From NCBI GenBank assembly GCA_002049455.2, contig KV918829.1:62001-126000 (forward strand): a DNA stretch of 64,000 nt, written 5' to 3'. The position numbers and the translations under genes are program-made. The stretch is from Porphyra umbilicalis (lineage: Eukaryota > Rhodophyta > Bangiophyceae > Bangiales > Bangiaceae). Shown one piece after another: positions 54,440-64,000 of this stretch. Each line of letters begins with the position of its first letter. Within the stretch, counting starts at the first letter, position 1. The notes beneath the pieces are model-generated. The model searched no databases. It saw nothing but the letters and a program-made list of their open reading frames with translations, and was not told the DNA's origin.

Positions 54440-56088
54440 TGGTGCGTGTCCCAAAAATGAGACATGGCGGTTTTTTCTTTTTTTCTCGGCCCACTGGCCT
54501 TCTGCAACGGTCCGATAATGTAATGTGACCCACTCGGTCCCACTGTGATTCCAGAACAGCCCCTGACCACGCCTAGTTAAGGTGGCTCTTCTGGGTCTGA
54601 GCATTACACTGCAACGTGGTAAAATATCAGTGGCCGAGATCCATTTGGGACGCGTCCCAATTTTATAGGCCTTAACGGCCCCTGTGAGAGGGGTGGCTGA
54701 CCGCAGAGGATGAGCCGTGGACTGAGCCGTGATCCGTCGGATCACGTCTTGCCCCGCCTTTTCTGTCCGCACAGTTCTGGTCGCCTGCAGGCGTTCTAGC
54801 GGCGCGCGCGCCGTCGCGATCGCCAAGTGGTTGTCTTCTTGTTGTGGAGGGGAGAAATATGGCGGACGACGTTGGAGACCGAACGTAAGTGCGGCCGCTT
54901 TGTGAGGAATCAGAGGAACCGAAGCAGGCAACAGGGAGTGGACGGGGGGGCGGGGGGGGAGCAGCCGGGAGCGCCACGGGAGGGGGGGGGTCTTTATGCA
55001 CACCCCCCGACGTTTGGGGACCTCCCCCTATGTTTTTCCGGGCAAAGGACATGTGCTGAGCTCGAATATGCTCTCAGAAAGTGTTTCTCATGAGTTCCCC
55101 CTCTTTCCCGACCCCATCTCGCTCGACACAGGCGCGTCTGGGGCGCCCCAGCTATCTTTTCTGCTGATATCTTTTTCAGACGTTTTTCACACGTCTGGCA
55201 AGGTGGAGCATAGCCCGGCACAATGAGCTAAACAGAAGCGTAAACGGTTGAGCAAGGGCGGAGATATGCCGCGTTGGCCGCACGGTCGAGAGGTACACAC
55301 TGCAGCGACCTCGATTGCGGTGTTGCTGTACCCGTCGCGCCCGGTTCAGGATTCGCGCAACGACTGAAAGTGATTTGTTCGCCACCGTCCCATGTTGGCC
55401 CTTGAGAGCAGATGCCTGTCGCCACGTTGCGATCTGGAGAGACAAAGAGGCGCATTTCCGATAGATAGCCAAACAGAGCTGACATCATGGTCTTCTGCCA
55501 ATGAGGGGTCGCATTTGGATGTGAGAGCCAACCATGTGCAGCGATTCCTCTGAAAATCCAGAAGAGCCGGAACACTGGGCCTTAACTAGGCGTGTGACAG
55601 TGTTAGCAGCCCTGACGTGTCATGGGGGAAAGTGTCATTCATTGCAACTTCGACAGGTGACGATCACGCGGGCCAATCAAATGCACAGATACAAGAGCAG
55701 GCATGCGCTGACAATTTGTGCACGAAGAAAAGGGCACCACCTTACCAATAAAAACGTGAAAAAGATCCGCATGTAGCCCCCTGTGAGGAAAACACGAGTT
55801 GGGACACCCCTCATCGAAGCTCCAGTTAGCACATGAGCTTTGGCGTCGCAAACCTTTAACCCCAAGAACCTGAAAAAGGCTGGCTCCAAGATCGGGGCTA
55901 TCTGAGAGGACCACAGAACAGGGTCCACAGGCGGGTATTATGGAGTTGTCAGCCAAGCACGCGTCGGGAGAGGCTCTTTCCATGGAGGCCAGCCGAGAGT
56001 TTTCTCGTACCCCACGCCGCCTGCCCCCGTGCAGTGATGTGTCAGTCCTTCAGAAAACGCGCATGTCTCATTTTTGGGACACGCACCA
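54440..56088. mobile_element. TIR element with 27-bp perfect ends and TA target duplication
   Basis: TGGTGCGTGTCCCAAAAATG plus GAGACATG-type continuation at 54440-54466 is the exact reverse complement of 56062-56088 (27 bp), with TA on both outer sides (54438-54439, 56089-56090). The arrangement is that of a Tc1/mariner-class non-autonomous element of 1649 bp. The interior has no DDE/D transposase motif that I recognise. Superfamily is inferred from the TA duplication. Confidence 0.75.
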
Positions 56089-56105
56089 TACGCTAACAGC
56101 TGCAT

Positions 56106-56811
56106 TCCCTGGCCTTTAGGACAGGGTGCTCTCAAAGTGTAGTGATGGACACATATACTTAGATCAAGGGACTTGCTCTCCGTTTCAGAGGTGGCAGTCT
56201 GCATTCGTGTCCTCAGTGATCTGAAGGCGTGTCAGTGTTGGAAGGGTCGCGATGACGCTAAAAGCGAATGGAGTTACGTGACTGAGAAGGACTGTCCAGC
56301 CACAGGGGTCATAGGGCTCGGACGGCGCCTGCCCCACTGGCCCCCCCCCACCGCTCCGAGCTGCGCGGGGCGACCGCGCGCAGCGACTTCCAGGGTTCAA
56401 CGCGCCCGCGACGACCTGCGGGTGATCGTGCCTGCGCGCCGGCTTCTGTTGCGGCGGCTCGCCGGCAGTTTCTCACGCCGTCTAGTGGCGCGGTTAGAGG
56501 CGCCCCGTCGCGCGGCAGTCGGTCCCACCCGCCCGCCCGTGCGCCGTGTCGGCCGCCCCGCTCGCCGCGCGCACGTACGCTGCGCGGCGGAGTGACGGCC
56601 CCTCCCGTGGGCGTCGCGCGACGCCGGCGGGCTGCCGCCGCTGCGGTGGCGGCGGCGGCACCCCTTTCCCCACCCCTCGTTACCCCCGCCACGGCAACGT
56701 GGCCCGTGTGCGCTCGCGGCTATGGAGCCGGCCGGCGAGCCCAGTGTCGATGCGTCGCCGAGCGCGCCACCGCCCTGAAGGCCAGGGTATTGCACACACG
56801 TGCCTGGAATT
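56106..56811 (-). repeat. Repeat R2, copy b
   Basis: Inverted relative to copy a (10757). It starts TCCCTGGCCTTTAGGACAGG and ends GCACACACGTGCCTGGAATT. It lies head-to-tail with copy c, separated by 11 bp. The core is GC-rich and non-coding. Confidence 0.8.
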
Positions 56812-56822
56812 ATGATTCTATT

Positions 56823-57537
56823 TCCCTGGCCTTTAGGACAGGGTGCTCTCAAAGTGTAGTGATGCACACATATACTTAGATCAAGGGACTTGCTCTCCGT
56901 TTCAGAGGTGGCAGCCTGCATTCGTGTCCTCAGGGATCTGAGGGCGTGTCAGTGTTGTAAGGGTCGCGATGACGCTAAGAACGAATAGAGTTACGTGGCT
57001 GAGAAGGACTGTCCTGCCACAGGGGTCACTGGGCCCGGACGGCGCCTGCTCCCGTGCCCCCTCTACCGGACCGAGTTGCGCGCGGTGACCGCGCGCAGCG
57101 ACTTCCGTGGCTTGACGCGCCCACGATGACCCGGGGGTGATCGTGCCTGCGCGCCGTCTTCTGTTGCCGCGGCGCGCCGGCGGTTGCTGACGCCATCTAG
57201 CGGCGCGGTTACAGGCGCCTCGTCGCGCGACGATCAGTCCCACCCGCCCGCCCGTGCGCCTTGTCGGCCGCCCTGCCCGTCGTGCGCAGGTGCGCTGCGC
57301 GGCGGAGTGACGGCCTCGCCCGTGGGCGCCGCGCGACGCCGGCGGGCCGCCGCCGCTGCGGTGGCGGAGGCGGCACCCCTTTACCCGCCCTGGGCCCCCC
57401 CCACCACGGCAACGTGGCTGTACGTGCCCCCGTGCGCGCTCGCGGCCATAGAGCCGGCCGGCGTGCCCGGTGTCAATGCGTCGCCGAGCGCGCCACCGCC
57501 CTGAAGGCCAAGGTATTGCACGTACGTGCCTGGAATT
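56823..57537 (-). repeat. Repeat R2, copy c
   Basis: Same ends and orientation as copy b, beginning TCCCTGGCCTTTAGG and ending GTGCCTGGAATT. It contains the shared CACACATATACTTAGATCAA and GAAGGACTGTCC landmarks. Tandem placement with copy b suggests local duplication or repeated insertion at the same site. Confidence 0.8.
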
Positions 57538-57874
57538 GCCCATGCTTTATTCGTTGTGAAACTGCAACACTGGACAAACAACACATCGTGGAATTGGAAT
57601 GATTTTCGTTGATGATGAACTGTGACCAAATGACTGGACGACGCTCGGATGGGTTGGGTGTGATTTGCAGACGGCGCGGCTCGCACAGACCGTGTCCACG
57701 TGGACTACGGCCGATGTCCACAAGGTCAACGAATTGGCACCCCAGTGCGACCTCTCATTTGATGGTGACCAGGGTGCCCAAACAAGCCAGCCATGACGTG
57801 TCTGTCCAGCGTCATTGTTGACAGATCCCTCCTCTCCATCGGCAACAAGTTCATGGTTGCTGTTTCCACGTGAA
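57538..57874. other. Intergenic, nothing recognised
   Basis: A unique interval between R2 copy c and the next MITE; no gene or repeat found. Confidence 0.4.
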
Positions 57875-58007
57875 CAGCCGTTCGGTCAACAATCTCGCAC
57901 TCCGAAGTGTTGCGGAAGTGTGTCAAATCGGCCTCTGCGGGCTCGTAGACGCCGATGTGAAGCTCTGTTGCAACACATGAAGTGCGCGATTCTTGAGGGA
58001 ATGGCTG
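57875..58007. mobile_element. Hairpin MITE, CAGCCGTTCTC family, copy 3
   Basis: Starts CAGCCGTTC, ends GGGAATGGCTG followed by TA, with the central AAATCGGCCTCTGCGGGCTC hairpin. A 133-bp non-coding element matching 9796-9932 and 49295-49425. Confidence 0.78.
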
Positions 58008-58878
58008 TAGGATAACTCATCTGCTCCTCCAGCGCTCCGGCAGTCGGTCGCATGGCAGCGGGCGGGCGACGACTTCGTCTTTCCCGCCTCCACCACCTCA
58101 CGGTGATTTCGAGGGTCGTCCCTGATCTTGAGCGCGTGACTGTCAAGCGCGCCCCCCTTCAGACGCGGTCCACCACGGGGCTCCAGGCGTTTCGGGTTGA
58201 AACGGGCTATTCTGGCCCACCGCGGAACACCTCTGCGCATACATCAGTGCGTTTTTTTATGTTGAATATCTCTGGACGTCTCTGGCGGTGGGCCTCTGTT
58301 GTGGCACACCAGTGTTCCCACAGACGCACTGTAGAGATTCTCCATGACTGCCAGATCACCACGCAACTCTGTGCAAATCACGGGTCTCGCTGTTCAATGG
58401 CTGTCAATCACCGAAGTGCTCGATGAAGACTGGTTCGGCATGAGCTTGGCAGCTGGTCATCTGCCACGCCGTTGGTTGTGCATGCGCGCTGCGGAGGACC
58501 AGGGGCACCCGCTGCGCTTTGCTTGGGCCCTCCCAGGAGCACCCCATCTTGGTCTTGTGTGGAACCGGCCGCTGAGGGGATAGCAGGAGGCGCCGTGTTG
58601 GACACTGCGGACAGCAGCAGCGCGAGCAGCAGGTGGGGACCCCCTCAGCGTCTGGCCAGGCTACCTCGTCACTCGCTGCGCTCCAGCTTTGTGAGTCGCT
58701 ATCGGTTGTCGCTCCGTGTTTGTTCCTCTCTTTGTACTGGTGAGGAGTGGATCGAGGAGGTGGTCACACGCCCTTCTCAGGAGCACGTCGTGCACGGTCG
58801 ACGCGTGCGTCGCCGCTCGTAGCCATGACCGACGGGATACGCTGTGCCGGTCACCATCGTCGCCATCATGCGGCAGCC
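58008..58878. other. 5' flank of the NB-ARC pseudogene
   Basis: No separate gene is supported. The stretch directly upstream of 58879 presumably includes the ancestral promoter and leader. An open frame reaches back to 58747, but the start at 58879 fits the paralogue better. Confidence 0.4.
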
Positions 58879-61800
58879 ATGGCGGCGTCGGAGGATGACC
58901 CGTCAGCGATGGACTATGGCCTACCACCGGCGACAGACCTTGTCGCATGGCAGGACATGTTGCGTCCATGTACCGGCTGCGTCGAGATGATTAGGAGCCA
59001 CAAGCACCGGCCCTACGGGAAAAATTTCCTGGATATCCAGCCACTTTGAACAGCGCCGATCTGACACTCACAGGAGAAATATTTCCGTCTGTAGGCTCCA
59101 AGTTGACCCGCCGTATTCCGGTCGCGGGGACCCTTTCGTCGTCAAGGATCCAGGAAAAAACCTGGATCAGGTTGCACTTTGGTTGGCTCACAACGCTCCT
59201 CACTTCACTGTAAGCACACACATGATTGGTTCTCTGCGTCCTCTGACACTGTTGCTTATAGTAGTTGATTTGAATGGTATTTATTAGTGCTGCCATGTGA
59301 ACCTACAGTCAAGTGCAATCAAGCAAGTGGAAATTAACATGAGCCCGTGAAGCGAGCGGCACGAACGCCCCTAGCCCCCGCCCGCTTCCCCCCCCTGCAA
59401 AGAAAAGGCAAGGCACAAGAAGAGCAGACAGATGTAGACAGAAAAAGTACAGGAACATACGGTAAACACCATAGCACAGAATAAGGTGCAGAAACAGAGC
59501 CAAGAGCAGAGCGGCGTGTACAGGTCAGTGGCCAGTTCAGACAAAACAACCCGGCAGTCGGACACTCCCCACTTACTCACCCCTCCAATGGAGAGGGATC
59601 TGAATGGTCGTGAAGCGGGTGGTCGTGACGGCGGCGTCCAAATGGGCCAAGCCGACGGGAGAGGTTGCGGGGGCGGCGTCCGGCTGTACGCCGATAGTGC
59701 GGACGCGGCGCAGCGAGAGATGCCCCCGTCCCCTGTCTCCATCCCCTCTCCTCTTCCACCTCCCTCGTACTCCTCCCGCGCCTCTCTCCCGTCCCCCCTC
59801 CCGTCCCCCCGAACATATCCAGCTCAAAGGTTGGAATAAAAAAAATCACAGCAAGACGTCTCACATGCGTCCACATACCTTCACATAGGGCACGCTCCAA
59901 GGAAGCAAGGGGGGGGGGATACGTGCCTGGGACAGCGGCAAGGACGGGGACAACAGGTGTGCGCGAGGGGGGGAGGGGACGACCAAGATCCGTTGCAACG
60001 CCGCCGAAGCAGCCGATCTGGTTAAACGACGGGGGGGCGGGCGGCACACATCAGGAATGGGCGTCTGGGGGGGGGAAAGCTGCCCAAGCGCCGGCGATCT
60101 GGGCCACACACTGCGGCGCGGAAGATCGCCTCACGTGCAGCGCGCGTCGGGCGACAGACCGCCCGAGATCCTGGATTTTCTGACCAGCTGCAATTGTGGG
60201 GGCTCGCTCAGGTGGCTTGGAATGATGCTTGCTGTTTGGCCCGCTCCTGCGAGCCGCTGGATCAGTCGAACGGCCTCTGTTTCCGACCGAAATGGACTGC
60301 AAGGCCACCGGATCCGGCTTTTTCCGGGATCCCGGGGCCAAAAAAGCTGGATATCCAGCAAATTTTTCCCGTAGGGCGGCGATTAACGACCGAGCATGTT
60401 GATATGTTTCTGCACTGTGGACTCCACTTCTCGCGGCAAAAACGTGGTGGGACGAAGGTCTCGTTCCCGAAGCCGGGAAGTATGCCTCCGCTGGACAGTG
60501 GTGGCAAGGACCATCGCTACACCTTCTACCTGCTGCGCCGTGACGTACCTGGGTCACCCCCATCAAAGGTGCGCGTGTTCTACGATGCTGAGCTTGTATG
60601 CACCGATCGCAAGTGGGTCGTAGAGCGGCAAGGAGGTGGCGGAGGTGCCACCGTGCGGTTCTGCGTCGCTAACAAGGCGCAAGCCGACGCGTGGGCGTGG
60701 CTGCTGAGGGTGCGAGCGGCTCCATTTTTGAAGCTGTGGAAGCACCAAACAGGCGTTACCTCTACAAGTGGTAGCGAACGGGAAGATGCTGGCATGGCGT
60801 CATCGTCGAGGCGTGCGAGGCGGGGCCGACGTGCCGCCGTGACCGCGATTGCGGGCTTTGCACGTCATACACTGGCTAGCAGCGTCCTGGAGGGTATTGT
60901 CGGGGTGACTACGGCCCTCGCACACGATGCGGCCTACAACTGTGGGGTCTCCGCGGCCCCGCTGGCTGGTGTGTGCTTCAACACGCTGGTGTTCGTGGGT
61001 CAGGTCTTCTCCGAGATTCGTGGAGTACCCGACGTGGTTGCGGCGCTGTCGGGGGACATGGACGACCTCTGCGCGACAATGACGGGCCTCGTCCTGCCAG
61101 CCGTCCAAAATGCGGACTACATGGACGAATTGCTCAGCCGTTTGAGCTTGCTTCTGGCTGATTGGGAGGAGCTAGCTGGTGCGTTGTGCCATCTGTTGCG
61201 GTCTCGCCGTCGTCGTGTTGAGCACGCAATCTCCTCAGCGCGCAAGGACAAGCTGGTGTTTGTGCGTGCAAAATTGCAGCGTTGCAAGGAGCAGGCCCAC
61301 GGCATTGTGCAGTTGGTGCCGGTGGTTCAAGGACGGGCCACGGCGGAGGCTATTCAGCTGCGGCAAGATGAGCTCGCCGCGGCGGCGCTGGACGCCGCCA
61401 GTATGCCGCTTCCGATGCTTCCGCCCAACGTATACATCGACTGGGGAGACTGCGCCTCACCAGCGGTGGTCATGTACGACGCCGTCATGCTCGACGGTGC
61501 CTCCATCCAACCAGCGGTCGGGGCGGTTGGGATGGGCGGGGTGGGTAAGACGACGACCTGCATGCTGGTCGCCCACCGTGTGGCCAACGAGGCTTTCGGT
61601 CGACAGCGCTTTCCTGATGGCGTGCATTGGGTGCAGCTTTCACAAGCCACCACGGAGGCGGATGTCAACACGCGGCTGTGCGCACTGGCGACGAGCCTAT
61701 CAAGAACGTCCGTCGAGGCGGTCGAGCTCGACACGGCGGTGCGGCACCTACGTGGCGCACTGGCGAAAAAGGCCTGTCTTATTGTTGTCGACGATGTGTG

Positions 61801-62830
61801 GAACCACCGATGGCCAGTCATCTTCATGGACGCGTTGGCGGCATCACCGTCCTCTTCTCAGCTCTTCTCTACCCGTGCCTCGACAGTTGGCAGCTTTACC
61901 GGCTCCCTCCCCATTGCGGTGCTCGTAGCAGGTTACTCCCTATCAAAGGGGGTGCTACTTGCTCACGCCGAACCCGATGGCATGCCGCTCTGTGACCGGA
62001 CAGATGACTGCGTGCAGCGTTGCATTGCTCTGTGCGGCGGCTTGGCGCTCGCCCTGGCGGTGCTGGGATCCCTGGTCCGCTCGTACGGCTGGTGTTGTGC
62101 GCTGAAGCGGGTTGAGGCGGTTCCAGCCGAGCTGCTGTCGAGACCCGCGGGTAACCGCTTGAACCGGTACGAGTCCCTGTGGGCATGCCTGCATGCAAGC
62201 CAATCATCCTTGGATGCCACCCACGGTGCAGAGAAGCACTTCCTTGCCCTGTGCGTCGTGGCCACCAAGGAGTCAGTCCCAAGGTCGGCGCTCGCCGCGC
62301 TGTGGCGGGAGGATGAGCCCACTGCCGAGCGGATTGCAGTCCAGCTGAGGGATATCGCGTTGGTGACGCTCAGTGGAACGGGGAAGACCCTGCGCCTCGA
62401 GCTTCACGATCTGGTGGTCTGGTACCTGGCCGACTACCGCACGATGACGCGCGACGAACGCATCGCGATGCATGCGGCGATGGTCGACGAATACTGCCGT
62501 CTTAACAATGTTTCCATTGTGAAGCAGGAACCTCTGGGTGACCGTGTCGTTGCGGTGCGCAAACTGTGGAAGCTGCGGAAGGACGGCTGGATCGAGGACG
62601 CCTTGCCGCGCCTGTTGCTCAGAGGCGGACATCTGGCGGAGCTCAGAGCGTTAATGCGAGAAGCACGCTTTACCACTTGGTACCTGCAAGACGTGGACCA
62701 GAGTTCTATGGCGAGACGCTCAAAGCTGGCACGGAGACGGCGGTCGCAGGCGACTTCAAATGCGCTATCGGCGTGCTCGACGCCACTGCCGCGACGGCGG
62801 CGCCACGTCCACTCCAACCCCAGCCGTGAC
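58879..62830 (+). pseudogene. Second STAND/NB-ARC gene, broken by a TIR element and lacking WD40
   Basis: A paralogue of the 3041-7924 gene. The N-terminal 44 codons are at 58879-59010 (ATG with G at -3 and +4; DMLRPCTGC matches LMRPCTGH). The frame is then broken by the element at 59011-60376 and resumes at 60380 with RLTTEHVDMFLHCGLHF. With the element and one CGG copy removed the P-loop GMGGVGKTTT falls at residue 428, against 430 in the intact gene. The PH-like domain (FCVANKAQADAW), the helical domain, Walker B IVVDDVWNH, GGLALAL and LHDLVVWYL all follow. At about 62690 alignment with the paralogue moves to another frame (GETLKAGTETAVAGDFKCAI), suggesting a frameshift. No WD40 repeat follows; GC-rich unrelated DNA begins near 62800. 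In the unshifted frame an open reading frame runs on to 63136 without protein-like character. Confidence 0.87.
59011..60376. mobile_element. TIR element, CCCTACGGG family, 1366 bp, inserted in the NB-ARC gene
   Basis: Left end CCCTACGGGAAAAATTTCCT followed by GGATATCCAG; the right end is the inverse with few changes (GCTGGATATCCAGC ... TTTTTCCCGTAGGG). Flanked on both sides by CGG (59008-59010 and 60377-60379), a 3-bp target duplication. Excision leaving one CGG restores the gene's frame. The interior is non-coding, with a Pro/Ser-rich stretch near 59720-59820. Left in place it adds an early stop at 59047. Spliceable ends (GT near the left end) are not seen, so it does not look like an introner. 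Confidence 0.88.
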
Positions 62831-64000
62831 TCCCTCTCCGCACGTCAAGCCACCCACAATGTGCACCCCACGATGTCGGGCGGCTCGGCGGAGGTCGAAG
62901 AATGTCGGACACGCGGGGCGGGCGGGCCGGAGGCGGCGAGGGAGTCGACGCTGAGCCGCACAAGTCTGCCAAAGAAGAACGACGTTGATCCGGCCAGCCA
63001 CCACGGTGGCCACCTCGGCCCACTTGGTCGCCCATGTCTCCCGCCTGACGCGGTCATTCGGGGCGACGCCCGTGACGGCGCGTCCCACTGCGCGGGCCCG
63101 ATCCGCCGAGCGGCCTCCCCCGCCCAGAGCCCGTGACCCAGTGCCGTCGTGTTCCCGCCGCTGCCACGACGCCGCCACGCGTACGTCGCCGCCACCGTCG
63201 CGGCGGCGAGCGCGCGCGTGCCGCCACACCGCCGCGTAGCCGCGGGTGGTGGGTACGCTGCACAGCCGCCGCCGCGACAATGGTGGTGGCGCACGGTGGC
63301 GTGCCCGTGACAACCACCGCGTGGCGGCGAGCGCGAGGGGGGGGGAGGGGTGCTGAGGAGCACTGCTGGCACCGCCGTGGAAAGTCGGGGGGGGGGGGGC
63401 GTTGATCCGCAGCCTGGTCGCGAGCCGCCAGCAGGCAGGTCGCGGCCGGACGGCCGGCAGGTCGCGGCCAGACGGCCGCCCGGCAGGTGGCGGGACGGCC
63501 GGCCGACGGCACTCGGGGGGCGGTCACCGGGGGCGCCGCGCTCACCGCGGAGATGTGTGTGGCGGGCGCGTCAATCCCATGGCGTCGGTGGAGGAGCATG
63601 GAGAACGAAGGGTGGCGGGGGGGCGCCGGCGCGCGGCGGACGTGCCGCGCGTTGGTCTCTGGGCAGACAGGTGAGGCACCGACGTGCTGCTCGCGACGCA
63701 GGCGACATGATCCTTTCGACAAACCCGTTTGAATATTAAAGAGGGCGCAAGCGCAACGAACAGCCTCGGCAAGTATGCAAAGAGACAACCCACTGAGAGA
63801 GGCCGCATATTGAATAAGACAAGTACTGTCATGGTCTGCCACAACACGGCACAGGCCCACCAGATGACACACGCCTTCTCCGTCTTCTTCCTCACTGAAT
63901 ACAAAGCTTGGCAGTGGCCGCCGTCCTCACAGCAGCCACTGCCGTCACTAAAAAGCAGCGGGGCAGCCGCGCCATCGCGCGCAAACAGCCGGCAACAACA
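62831..64000. other. GC-rich terminal region, no gene recognised
   Basis: It replaces the expected WD40 half of the NB-ARC pseudogene. It is very GC-rich to about 63700, with G runs near 63338-63348 and 63389-63400 and short tandem GCAGGTCGCGGCC-type units at 63430-63500. The final 280 bp are AT-richer with no recognisable content. Open frames on both strands are Arg/Ala/Pro-rich and unsupported. Confidence 0.45.

Noticed and set aside
59011-60376. Interpretation of the insertion as an introner (transposon-derived intron)
   Set aside because: The right end has a pyrimidine-rich stretch before TAG, but the left end offers no GT donor near the boundary, and retention adds stops; without RNA evidence a plain insertion is simpler.

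Overview
The window is GC-rich eukaryotic nuclear DNA, probably from a unicellular alga or similar protist. The evidence is a set of eukaryote-type elements: Ty1/copia LTR retrotransposons, a tyrosine-recombinase (DIRS/Ngaro/PAT-type) retroelement, a piggyBac-type transposase, large NB-ARC/WD40 proteins and an EZH-like SET domain. There are no operons, ribosome-binding sites or bacterial-style gene packing. The sequence alone does not fix the lineage. Coding density is low and most of the window is mobile or repetitive DNA.

Layout. 1-3.0 kb is GC-rich low-complexity DNA with no supported gene. 3.0-7.9 kb (minus strand) is the best host gene: an intact, apparently intronless STAND/NLR-like protein of about 1627 residues with a PH-like domain, a helical domain, NB-ARC and about 14 WD40 blades. 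8.0-12.5 kb is dispersed repeats, including one arm (R1) of an inverted pair whose other arm lies at 17.7-18.8 kb. 12.55-17.63 kb is a complete but mutated YR retroelement with A1-ORFs-B1A2-B2 split direct repeats. 19.9-20.8 kb is a region bounded by palindromic GGTATACC boxes. 21.0-28.6 kb is a piggyBac-type transposase gene (minus strand) split by a complete copia element (22397-27764). 29.9-32.0 kb is an unrecognised zinc-ligand/Gly-Ala-rich gene with frame breaks. 32.1-34.05 kb and 35.2-35.86 kb are minisatellites (104 bp and about 164 bp). 35.9-36.3 kb is a 5'-truncated SET gene abutting a second, coding-intact copia element (36324-41691, minus strand), which is followed by an 85-bp minisatellite. 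42.2-58.8 kb has almost no recognisable genes but several TIR elements and MITE-like hairpins. 58.9-62.8 kb is a second NB-ARC gene, paralogous to the first, interrupted by a 1366-bp TIR element and lacking its WD40 half. The last 1.2 kb is GC-rich filler.

Main points. Two paralogous NLR/Apaf-1-like genes sit at the two ends of the window, one intact and one broken. The broken one carries a clean insertion with a 3-bp target duplication, so the original reading frame is recoverable. Four 544-bp copia LTRs each contain an antisense tRNA-like sequence with good pol III A and B boxes. Several non-autonomous TIR families, including CCCTACGGG termini with 3-bp target duplications and CAGCCGTTC termini with TA, look newly definable from this window.
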